Assembly: GCF_029892105.1 (NCBI RefSeq)
Contig: NZ_JARZAJ010000040.1
Location: 1-59,281 of the forward strand
Reading direction: 5' to 3'
Source of the DNA: Kitasatospora sp. GP82
Lineage (GTDB): Bacteria > Actinomycetota > Actinomycetes > Streptomycetales > Streptomycetaceae
Length of the DNA: 59,281 bases
In this document: in pieces, positions 8,705 to 15,765 of the stretch
How the letters are laid out: each line of letters begins with the position of its first letter
Numbering within the stretch: the first letter of the stretch is position 1
The notes under the pieces: generated by a model
Database searches by the model: none
Seen by the model: the letters and a program-made list of their open reading frames with translations, nothing else
Told to the model about the DNA's origin: nothing
Program-made: the position numbers and the translations under genes

Positions 8705-10438
8705 ATGGGCAGCGTGGCCGAACAGATGGTGGAAGTGCTCCGGCAGGCCGGGGTGGAGCGGGTCTACGGCGTGGTCGGGGACAGCCTCAACCCCGTGGTG
8801 GACGCCATCCGTCGCGCACCGGACCTCGCCTGGATCCACGTCCGCAACGAGGAGGCCGGCGCCTTCGCCGCAGCCGCGGAAGCCGAACTCACCGGGCAGC
8901 TGGCGGTCTGTGCCGGATCCTGCGGCCCCGGCAACACCCACCTGATCCAGGGCCTCTACGACGCCCAGCGCAGCGGCGTTCCCGTGCTGGCGCTGGCCTC
9001 GCACATCCCGTCCGGCCAGATCGGCACCGGCTTCTTCCAGGAGACCCACCCCGAGCGGGTGTTCACCGACTGCAGCAGCTTCTGTGAGATGGTCGGCACG
9101 CCCGCCCAGCTCCCGCGCCTGCTGCGGGTCGCGGTGCAGCACGCGCTCGGCGCGCGCGGCGTCTCGGTCCTGGTCTTCCCCGGCGACGTCGCCGCTCTCC
9201 CCGCCGCCGGGCCGACCGGCAGCAGCCACTTCCTCACCGAACAGGCCGTCGCCGCCCCGCCCTGGTCCCAGGTGCAGGCCCTGGCCGAGGCGCTCAACTC
9301 GGCCTCCCGGATCACCCTGTTCTGCGGCGCCGGTGTACGCGACGCCCACACCGAGGTGATGGAACTCGCCGGAAGGCTCAACTCCCCGATCGGCCACTCG
9401 CTGCGCGGCAAGGAGTGGATCCAGTACGACAACCCCTATGACGTCGGGATGAGCGGCCTGTTGGGCTACGGAGCCTGCCACGAGGCCCTGCACGAGGCCG
9501 AGTTGGTCCTGCTGCTGGGCACCGACTTCCCGTACGACTCCTTTCTGCCGCAGGCCCGCACCATCCAGGTCGACCACGACGCGACCAGACTCGGGCGGCG
9601 CACGCCACTCGAACTCGCCGTTCACGGCGACGTATCGGCGACCCTGCGGGCCGTACTGCCACTGCTGGAGCAGAAGCAGGACCGCCGCTTCCTCGACGAC
9701 CTGCTGCAAAAGCACTGCAAGGCGCTGGAGGGCGTGGTCGGCGCCTACACCAGGAAGATCGACACCCTGGTGCCGATCCACCCCGAGTTCGTGGCGGCCG
9801 TACTGGACGAACTCGCCGCCGAGGAGGCGGTGTTCACGGTCGACACCGGGATGTGCAACGTCTGGGCGGCCCGCTACCTGACACCGAACGGCAGTCGCCG
9901 GGTGATCGGCTCCTTCCTGCACGGCTCCATGGCCAACGCGCTGCCGCACGCGATCGGTGCCCAACTCGCCTTCCCCGGGCGGCAGGTGATCTCGATGTCC
10001 GGCGACGGCGGGATCGGCATGCTGCTCGGGGAACTCCTCACCGTGGCCAAACACCGCCTGCCCGTGAAGACGGTGGTCTTCAACAACGGCGCGCTCGGCA
10101 TGATCAAGCTGGAGATGCTGGTCTCCGGCTACCCCGAATGGGAGATCGACAACGGCGACGTCGACTACGCGGCCATCGCCCGCGCGATGGGCATCCAGGC
10201 CAAGCGCGTCACCGACCCGGCCCAGGTGAGGCAGGCCCTCACGGAGGCCCTGGAGCGCCCGGGCCCCGCCCTGGTGGACGTCGTCACCGACCCCAACGCA
10301 CTCTCCATCCCGCCCCGCATCACCGCCGCCCAGCTCAAGGGCTTCGCACTGGCGGCGAGCAGAACGGTCCTCTCGGGCGGCGTCGGCAAGATGATCGACC
10401 TGGCCCGCAGCAACCTGCGCAACATCCCCAGGCCGTAG
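8705..10438 (+). CDS. poxB: Thiamine-diphosphate enzyme, pyruvate oxidase/dehydrogenase (PoxB) type
   Basis: Likely converts pyruvate to acetate and CO2 using TPP and FAD. The N-terminal PYR domain has VYGVVGDSLNPVVDAI and the activating Glu in HVRNEEAGAFAA (about residues 49-50). The central domain is FAD-binding-like. The C-terminal PP domain has the TPP-Mg motif GDGGIGMLLGEL running to VFNNGALG. 577 residues matches PoxB. The HVRNEEAGAFAA and QETHPERVFTDCS segments argue for PoxB over acetolactate synthase. ATG 8705 follows GAGGTG. It stands alone on its strand. A membrane-targeting C-terminal helix, as in E. coli PoxB, is not obvious. Confidence 0.8.
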   Translation: MGSVAEQMVEVLRQAGVERVYGVVGDSLNPVVDAIRRAPDLAWIHVRNEEAGAFAAAAEAELTGQLAVCAGSCGPGNTHLIQGLYDAQRSGVPVLALASHIPSGQIGTGFFQETHPERVFTDCSSFCEMVGTPAQLPRLLRVAVQHALGARGVSVLVFPGDVAALPAAGPTGSSHFLTEQAVAAPPWSQVQALAEALNSASRITLFCGAGVRDAHTEVMELAGRLNSPIGHSLRGKEWIQYDNPYDVGMSGLLGYGACHEALHEAELVLLLGTDFPYDSFLPQARTIQVDHDATRLGRRTPLELAVHGDVSATLRAVLPLLEQKQDRRFLDDLLQKHCKALEGVVGAYTRKIDTLVPIHPEFVAAVLDELAAEEAVFTVDTGMCNVWAARYLTPNGSRRVIGSFLHGSMANALPHAIGAQLAFPGRQVISMSGDGGIGMLLGELLTVAKHRLPVKTVVFNNGALGMIKLEMLVSGYPEWEIDNGDVDYAAIARAMGIQAKRVTDPAQVRQALTEALERPGPALVDVVTDPNALSIPPRITAAQLKGFALAASRTVLSGGVGKMIDLARSNLRNIPRP

Positions 10439-10607
10439 GCCGGTTGAGACGCCGAGGCCAGGCAGGCCCGCTGCTCCGTCGGTGCCGCACGGTCCGCCGT
10501 CGTCGGTAGTCACACGGTGGCCGCGAATGCACGACACCGGAAACATGCGGGCTCACCAGCCTCAACCGCCGGTGTGCCCGACCCTACGATGTCCATGATG
10601 TCCGTAA

Positions 10608-11228
10608 ATGTCGCTACGCCGGATATGGATCCCCATGGATGACGACGCCCATTCCGCAGACGCAGTCCCCGCGGCCCCGTGCGGACCCGGCGCCGCCCGA
10701 GTGGTACCGCCGACTGCCGTGGTCGCAGGCGGCGGAGCGCTGGCGGTCTGGGAGCCCGCTTTCACACTCGGTGCCTACAACGTCGTTTTCTACTACCAGG
10801 TGCTCACCCTCTGGGCGGTGTCGACAGGCGTGCTGCTCAGCAGCCTGCTGCTACGTGACCGCGGGCCAGGGCGCGGATGGGTGTACCGGGCATGCCTGGC
10901 GCTGCCCAGCGTGTGGATCGGCGTCGCGGCCATCGTGCCCCACAAGGGGAAGCTGCCGGGCGGCCTGCTCTTCCTGGGAGGGGGCATCCTCAGCATCGTC
11001 GGCACGCCGCTGTTGACCTGGCTGCTCCTGCAGATCCTGCTGTTCGGGGATTCGACGCTCTCCGTGCGCCAGCAGAGGAGGGTCGTCGGCGCCATCGCGG
11101 TCGTCGGTGTGCTCGCCTTTGCGCTCGGCAAGCTGAACCATGTCTTTCTGACCTGCGGGGACTTCGACATCAGCGGCAACAGCGCCCCCAGGGGATGCAG
11201 GCCGGGGCACGCCTCCCCGTTCGGCTGA
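10608..11228 (+). CDS. Small polytopic membrane protein, unknown
   Basis: Four hydrophobic segments, roughly residues 50-70, 75-100 (VFYYQVLTLWAVSTGVLLSS), 108-125 and 135-160 (LPGGLLFLGGGILSIVG), plus a fifth near 175-190. The tail is cysteine-containing (TCGDFD, RGCRPGH). No family is recognised. The start is uncertain: ATG 10608 and ATG 10635 are both in frame and neither has a clear Shine-Dalgarno. A different frame starting at 10639 is also open for about 125 codons and its first 45 residues look protein-like. A frameshift near 10760 therefore cannot be excluded. Confidence 0.55.
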   Translation: MSLRRIWIPMDDDAHSADAVPAAPCGPGAARVVPPTAVVAGGGALAVWEPAFTLGAYNVVFYYQVLTLWAVSTGVLLSSLLLRDRGPGRGWVYRACLALPSVWIGVAAIVPHKGKLPGGLLFLGGGILSIVGTPLLTWLLLQILLFGDSTLSVRQQRRVVGAIAVVGVLAFALGKLNHVFLTCGDFDISGNSAPRGCRPGHASPFG

Positions 11229-11302
11229 CGGTGTGTCCTTCCGTTCGCCGCAGACAGGGCGACCGGCCAGTCGGCCGTCCAGCGGTTGGGGTGGGTGTGT
11301 AG

Positions 11303-11530
11303 TCAGACGGTGCCGAAGTCGCCCTGTGCGGCGGCGGCGAAGCTGGCCCAGGCGTCGCTGGTGAAGTGGAGCTGGGGCCCGTCAGGGTTCTTGGAGTCGC
11401 GGACGGGCACGATGCCGTGGGTGGAGGCGAACTCGGGGGCGAACTCGATGCACGCCCCACCATCGCCGTTGCTGTGCCTGCTCTTCTGCCAGCGGGGGGG
11501 GGAATCCGTCGGTGCCGAATGCTGCGGCAA
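11303..11530 (-). CDS. DUF397 protein, start uncertain and possibly frameshifted
   Basis: The C-terminal 60 residues are a clear DUF397 domain: WQKSRHSNGDGGACIEFAP, then VPVRDSKNPDGP and AWASFAAAAQ, ending GDFGTV. DUF397 proteins are small streptomycete partners of XRE regulators. No good start codon with a ribosome site exists in this frame; the TTG at 11530 is only nominal. Just upstream of the domain is a run of nine G (11494-11502, C on the coding strand). Upstream of that run the adjacent frame (11503-11600) is the protein-like one (EDYANALAAAFGTD). A single-base slip in the run would fuse both parts. Confidence 0.6.
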   Translation of the reverse strand: MPQHSAPTDSPPRWQKSRHSNGDGGACIEFAPEFASTHGIVPVRDSKNPDGPQLHFTSDAWASFAAAAQGDFGTV

Positions 11531-11702
11531 GGGCGTTCGCGTAGTCCTCGCCTGGAGTCCGCCTGGCTGTCTCGACGAGTCCGCTCGCTGGACGACCGGC
11601 ACAGGTCGCTGCCGCCCGACCGTTCCACGGTGGTCGAGGCGGCGGCCTGGGCGGACGGCCTGCCTGTTCGGCGGCTGGAGGGGCACCGGATGGTGAGAGG
11701 GG

Positions 11703-11747
11703 TTGCCCGGGTTTGCCTGTGGGGCAAAATTCTTGCCTGGGAGGCAT
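11703..11747. promoter_or_regulatory. Operator array upstream of the XRE-cupin gene
   Basis: TTGCC begins at 11703, 11713 and 11733, i.e. 10 and 20 bp apart. The last two are each half of an inverted repeat TTGCC-N5-GGCA(A/T) at 11713-11727 and 11733-11747. The two palindromes lie exactly 20 bp apart (two helical turns). They sit 21-55 bp before the regulator's ATG, the position expected for an autoregulatory operator, and also face the divergent DUF397 gene. Confidence 0.6.
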
Positions 11748-11767
11748 GGCCGGTGTGCACTGGACGC

Positions 11768-12352
11768 ATGAGTGAGGACCAGGAGGTCGAGGGCCTCGGC
11801 GCCCGGTTGAGGGAGCACCGGCTGGGCAGTCGGTACACCCTCGAAGCGGCGTCGGCCCGGGTGGGCCTCTCCCCAGCGTATCTGTCGCGTCTGGAGACGG
11901 GGCAGCGGCAGCCCTCGCTTCCGGTGCTGCTCGGGTTGGCCCGGGCGTACGGGACGACGGTCGCCGGACTGCTGGGCGAGTTGCCCGGTGAGCCGGATCC
12001 GGTGATCCGGGGCGGTGCGATCGAACCCGGTCGGGCCGGTGGCTGGGGCTACCGGCGGGCGGGCGCGCCCGGGCGTGCGATGCAGGCCCTGCGCGTCCAC
12101 GTGCCGCCGGGCCTGCAGGATTCCGTGGTCCGGGTGCACCCGGGCGAGGAGTGGCTGTACGTCACCAAGGGCCGGATGCGACTGACCCTCGGTGACCGGG
12201 TCCATCTGCTGGACGAGGGTGACTCCGCGCACTTCGACTCGCTCACCCCGCACCGCATCGCCGCCGACTCGCCCGACGGCGTCGAGCTCCTCTTCATGCA
12301 CACCCTGCTCCAGAGCCCGGCCGGCGAACTCTGCCTGGGCATGGCGCACTGA
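11768..12352 (+). CDS. XRE-family regulator with C-terminal cupin
   Basis: 194-residue transcription factor. The N-terminal helix-turn-helix is LGARLREHRLGSRYTLEAAS, then VGLSPAYLSRLETGQRQPSL (about residues 10-60). The C-terminal cupin_2 domain is RVHPGEEWLYVTKGRMRLTLGD, then DSAHFDSLTPHRIAA. Metal-ligand-type His and Glu are present, so it may sense a small ligand. The ATG is close to a tandem palindromic operator, consistent with autoregulation. It is followed 55 bp later by a small DUF6126-like membrane protein, a pairing I recall as common in streptomycetes. Confidence 0.85.
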   Translation: MSEDQEVEGLGARLREHRLGSRYTLEAASARVGLSPAYLSRLETGQRQPSLPVLLGLARAYGTTVAGLLGELPGEPDPVIRGGAIEPGRAGGWGYRRAGAPGRAMQALRVHVPPGLQDSVVRVHPGEEWLYVTKGRMRLTLGDRVHLLDEGDSAHFDSLTPHRIAADSPDGVELLFMHTLLQSPAGELCLGMAH

Positions 12353-12407
12353 GCGGTCGGCGGCAAGAGCTCTGCCGGCTGAGACCCAATCCGACGGGAG
12401 GCCCGGG

Positions 12408-12545
12408 ATGACCAAGCGCACGATCGACGCCGGACGGGTAGCGGACCGGCGTGTCTGGATACGCATGATCGTCTACACGGCGGCGACCCATGTGTTCGCC
12501 GGTTTCATTCTGCTGCTCTTCGAGCTCGGCTCGCGAAACAAGTAG
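12408..12545 (+). CDS. Small DUF6126-like membrane protein
   Basis: 45 residues with a basic N-terminus (MTKRTIDAGRVADRRVWIR) followed by one membrane segment (MIVYTAATHVFAGFILLLFEL) and a charged tail. The start is fixed by GGGAGG about nine nt upstream. It is the second gene of the XRE-cupin operon. The function is unknown; the family identity is from memory of similar pairs. Confidence 0.75.
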   Translation: MTKRTIDAGRVADRRVWIRMIVYTAATHVFAGFILLLFELGSRNK

Positions 12546-12568
12546 GCGTAGCAGTCCGGTTGTTGCGA

Positions 12569-13990
12569 TCACAACCGGAGCAGTGTGCACAGCGCCTCCA
12601 GTGCGGGGGCGAAGGCGTGCTCGGGTGGGGTCCCGTAGCCGATCACCAGGGCGGGCGCCTGGTCCGGTGCGGGCCCGGCGGCGGGGGTGCGGCACTCCGA
12701 CAAGGTTTGTAGCGAGAGGCCCAACCAGGCGGCCTGGCTGCGCAGTTCGTGCTCGCTGAGCGAGTCGGGCGGCAGTCGGACGACCGCGTGCAGCCCGGCG
12801 GCGATCCCGGTGACCCGTACCCGCGGGGCGCGTTCGGCGAGGGTGGCGACCAGCTGGTCGCGCCGGCGCCGGTAGTGCAGTCGGGAGCGGCGGATGTGCC
12901 GGTCGAAGCCGCCCGAGGTGATCAGTTCGGCGAGGGTGAGCTGTTCGAAGGCGCCGGACTGGCCGTCGGCCAACTCCTTCTGCCGGACGACCGGTTCGAC
13001 CAGGTCGCCGGGCAGGACGAGCCAGCCGAGCCGCAGTCCGGGGGCGAGACTCTTACTGGCGGTGCCCGCGTAGACCACCCGTTCCGGATCGAGGGCCTGC
13101 ATGGCGCCGACGGGCTGCCGGTCGTACCGGAACTCGCCGTCGTAGTCGTCCTCGATGACGATCCCGCCGCTCTCGCGGGCCCAGGCGACGGCGGCCGCCC
13201 GGCGCGCGGCCCGCAGCGGTACGCCGGTCGGGAACTGGTGCGCCGGGGTGAGCACCGCCGCGCCCACGTCCGAGCCGGCCAGCAGATCGGTGCGTGCCCC
13301 GCCCTCGTCCAGCGGCAGCGGCACGGTCGCCAGGCCGGCCGCCGTGATCACCTGCTGCTGGGGCGGCAGCCCGTACTCCTCGACCGCCAGTGCCCGGACG
13401 CCGCGCTCGCGCAGTGCACCGCAGAGCAGCCCGAGGCCCTGGGTGTAGCCCGAGCAGATCAGAATCCGCTCCGGATCGGTGCGGACGCCGCGCACCCGGG
13501 CCAGGTACTCGGCGAGGGCGCGGCGCAGTTCGATCCTGCCGCGCGGGTCGGAGTAGCTGAGCGCCTCGTGGGGTGCCACGGCCAGGGCCCGGCGGGCAGC
13601 CGCCAGCCAGGCGGAGCGCGGGAACCGCGAGACGTCCGGGCGGCCCGCCAGCAGCTCGTACCGGACGGCGGGCCGCCGGGGCCGGATGGCCGGCGCGGCA
13701 GTGGCGGACGGCGTTCCGCGCTCGGCCACCACCGTGCCGGAACCCTGCCGGGAGGCCAGCCAGCCTTCGGCGCTGAGCTGGGCGTACGCCTCCGCGACGG
13801 TGTTCCGGGCGATGCCGAGGTCGCCGGAGAGCACGCGGGAGGAGGGCAGCCGGGTGCCGGGCGACAGGCGGCCGTCGCGGACGGCGGTGCGCAGCGCGTC
13901 CTCCAGCGCCTCGCGCAGGCCGAGGCCGCGAGCGCGTCCGGCCGTCAGGTCCAGGTGCAGGTCGCCACCGAAAGTGGCCCAGGATTCCAT
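12569..13990 (-). CDS. MocR/PdxR-type GntR regulator with aminotransferase domain
   Basis: 473-residue PLP-dependent regulator. The GntR winged helix is at residues 20-90 (LREALEDALRTAVRDGRLSP, LPSSRVLSGDLGIARNTVAEAY, GSGTVVAER). A class-I aminotransferase-like domain follows with SGYTQGLGLL, EDDYDGEFRYD, and the PLP lysine in YAGTASKSLAPGLRLG. Start ATG 13990 (MESWATFGGDLHL) is preferred over 14026 because homologues begin there and the longer start would overlap the operator. It is divergent from the AhpD-like gene at 14041, its probable target. Confidence 0.9.
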   Translation of the reverse strand: MESWATFGGDLHLDLTAGRARGLGLREALEDALRTAVRDGRLSPGTRLPSSRVLSGDLGIARNTVAEAYAQLSAEGWLASRQGSGTVVAERGTPSATAAPAIRPRRPAVRYELLAGRPDVSRFPRSAWLAAARRALAVAPHEALSYSDPRGRIELRRALAEYLARVRGVRTDPERILICSGYTQGLGLLCGALRERGVRALAVEEYGLPPQQQVITAAGLATVPLPLDEGGARTDLLAGSDVGAAVLTPAHQFPTGVPLRAARRAAAVAWARESGGIVIEDDYDGEFRYDRQPVGAMQALDPERVVYAGTASKSLAPGLRLGWLVLPGDLVEPVVRQKELADGQSGAFEQLTLAELITSGGFDRHIRRSRLHYRRRRDQLVATLAERAPRVRVTGIAAGLHAVVRLPPDSLSEHELRSQAAWLGLSLQTLSECRTPAAGPAPDQAPALVIGYGTPPEHAFAPALEALCTLLRL

Positions 13991-14026
13991 GTGCCAAATG
14001 AACCACGGTGACGGGCCACCTGGCAC
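13991..14026. promoter_or_regulatory. Probable MocR operator between divergent genes
   Basis: GTGCCA (13991-13996) and TGGCAC (14021-14026) form a perfect inverted pair 24 nt apart in the 50-bp divergent promoter region. MocR regulators usually bind paired half-sites in such regions. Confidence 0.5.
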
Positions 14027-14040
14027 CTACGGTTGAACAC

Positions 14041-14520
14041 ATGACGACGAACCAGAACGCTTACGTCCCCGCCCCCGTCCAGCGCATCTCGCTCCCCGAG
14101 CTGGCCCCGGAGTTCTACCGGGCGATGATCAAGCTGGACAGCGCGGCGTCCGCCGGACTCGACCCGATCATCGCCGAGCTGGTCAAGATCCACGCCTCGA
14201 TGATCAACGGCTGTGCCTTCTGCCTCGACATGCACACCACCGACGCCCGCAAGATCGGCGAGCAGGACCACCGGATCTACAGCCTGCCGGCCTGGCGCGA
14301 GACCCCGTGGTTCACCGCCCGCGAGCGGGCCGCCCTGGCGCTGACCGAGGCGGTCACCAAGGTCACCGAGGGGCACGTCCCGGACGAGGTCTTCGACGAG
14401 GCCGCCAAGGTCTTCGAGGAGAAGGAGCTGGCCCAGCTGCTTGCGATGATCATCACGATCAACTCCTGGAACCGGATTGCCATCGCCTCCCGCCTCAGCC
14501 CGGCCCCCAAGCAGGGCTGA
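14041..14520 (+). CDS. Carboxymuconolactone decarboxylase / AhpD-like protein
   Basis: 159-residue all-helical protein with the redox motif GCAFCLDMH (C-x2-C followed by His), as in AhpD alkylhydroperoxidases. It also has the family helix FTARERAALALTEAVTKV, and later INSWNRIAIASR. Members act as peroxidase/thiol reductases or as decarboxylases; the CxxC argues for the former. The gene starts 50 bp from the divergent MocR regulator and is probably controlled by it. This pairing is frequent in actinobacteria. Confidence 0.88.
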   Translation: MTTNQNAYVPAPVQRISLPELAPEFYRAMIKLDSAASAGLDPIIAELVKIHASMINGCAFCLDMHTTDARKIGEQDHRIYSLPAWRETPWFTARERAALALTEAVTKVTEGHVPDEVFDEAAKVFEEKELAQLLAMIITINSWNRIAIASRLSPAPKQG

Positions 14521-14553
14521 GCCCAACCTCTCCGGGCAAGCGTGAGCCAAGCA

Positions 14554-14598
14554 GAGCCCCGCGCCCCTATGCGGTTACCCCTTGCCCCTAAAGGGTCT
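14554..14598 (-). repeat. Degenerate streptomycete intergenic repeat
   Basis: Read on the minus strand this gap contains AGGGGCAAGGGG and then AGGGGCGCGGGGCTCTGC, the core of the repeat family seen at 28.38-28.54 kb. It separates the AhpD-like gene from the next gene. Confidence 0.4.
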
Positions 14599-14652
14599 AC
14601 TCGGGCCGATTTCCGCCAGTCCGCTGCCATGCCTCACCGACAGGCTGCCACC

Positions 14653-15483
14653 ATGACGACTCAGTACGACAAGGCCAAGCTCTTCACCGACCTGCACCGG
14701 CCCGGCGACCCGCTGGTGCTGGCCAACGTCTGGGACGCCGCCAGCGCCCGGCTGGTCGCCGCCGCCGGTGCGCAGGCGATCGCCACCGCCAGCGCCAGTG
14801 TCTCCTGGACGCTCGGTGCCCAGGACGGCGGCGGCCTCGACCGGGACCGGGCACTCGCCCAGACCGCCCTGGTCGCGGGCGCGGTGGAGCTGCCGGTCAC
14901 CGCCGACCTGGAGAGCGGTTTCGCCGAGACCGCCGCCGGGGTCGGCGAGACCGTCACCGCCCTGCTCGCCACCGGCGCGATCGGCGTCAACCTGGAGGAC
15001 GGACTCGACGGCGGGGCACGCGAGTTGCGTCCGGTCGGTGAAGCCGCCGAGCGGATCGCGGCCGCCCGCGCGGCGGCCGATGCCGCCGGTGTGCCGCTGT
15101 ACATCAACGCCAGGACGGATGTCTTCCTGCGGGGCATCGGCGAGCCTCAGGGCCGTCTGGACGCGGCGATCGCCCGGGGGCTGGCCTATGTGGAGGCCGG
15201 GGCGAGTGGTGTGTTCGTACCCGGCAGCGCAGATCCGGCCGTCATCGCGGCGCTGGCCGAGGCCCTGCCGGTCCCGCTCAACGTGCTCGCCGCCCCCGGT
15301 GCCCCGACCGTCGCCGAGCTCGCCGCCCTCGGTGTCGGCCGGATCAGCCTCGGCCCCGGCCTCGCCGAGGTCGCGTACGCGGCGGTCCGGCGAGCGGCTC
15401 GCGAGGTGTACGCCAAGGGCACCTACGGCGGCCTCGCCGACGGGCTGAGCTACCCCGAGCTCAACGGTCTGTTCCAGCGCTGA
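14653..15483 (+). CDS. Isocitrate lyase/PEP-mutase family protein
   Basis: 276-residue TIM barrel of the PEP mutase superfamily. Conserved pieces are LANVWDAASARLVAAAGAQAI, the metal-binding loop PVTADLESGFAE, GVNLEDGL, NARTDVFLRG and the C-terminal ISLGPGLAEVAY. The subgroup with these motifs is often annotated as isocitrate lyase/phosphoenolpyruvate mutase, but it lacks the KKCGH signature of isocitrate lyase. The true reaction is unknown and may be a C-C or P-C lyase. ATG 14653 fits homologue length; it has no strong ribosome site, and ATG 14629 is an alternative. Confidence 0.85.
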   Translation: MTTQYDKAKLFTDLHRPGDPLVLANVWDAASARLVAAAGAQAIATASASVSWTLGAQDGGGLDRDRALAQTALVAGAVELPVTADLESGFAETAAGVGETVTALLATGAIGVNLEDGLDGGARELRPVGEAAERIAAARAAADAAGVPLYINARTDVFLRGIGEPQGRLDAAIARGLAYVEAGASGVFVPGSADPAVIAALAEALPVPLNVLAAPGAPTVAELAALGVGRISLGPGLAEVAYAAVRRAAREVYAKGTYGGLADGLSYPELNGLFQR

Positions 15484-15588
15484 CCGGGAATCAACAGACA
15501 GGACCGGTCGGTCCACGTCTTCCGGCCGCGGTCACCGGCGTCACGGGGCGCCGGTAGCCGCAGCCGGAGAGCTTCCCCGGTTCACTGG

Positions 15589-15633
15589 CCTCCCCACTCG
15601 TCGACGCCTCGTCAGGGTTCTTGAGTGGGGAGG
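15589..15633. terminator. 11-bp inverted repeat with 23-nt loop
   Basis: CCTCCCCACTC (15589-15599) and GAGTGGGGAGG (15623-15633) are perfect complements. They lie about 106 bp after the PEP-mutase-like stop and 133 bp before the next ATG. The repeat may be a terminator or a leader structure. Confidence 0.45.
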
Positions 15634-15765
15634 TCGGAGCGGTCAGGTTCCGGACAAAACTTCGGTCAAGTCTTCACCCGGTGGTGCCGGCAGCCCCGGA
15701 AGTGTGGTCGAGTCTCCCCGGCCCCTTGGTTGTCAACCATCTCGGACACCAAGGGCTTTGGGTCA

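Noticed and set aside
8615..10546. 643-codon minus-strand frame opposite poxB
   Set aside because: Low-complexity His/Gly/Val composition and exact overlap with a domain-verified gene.
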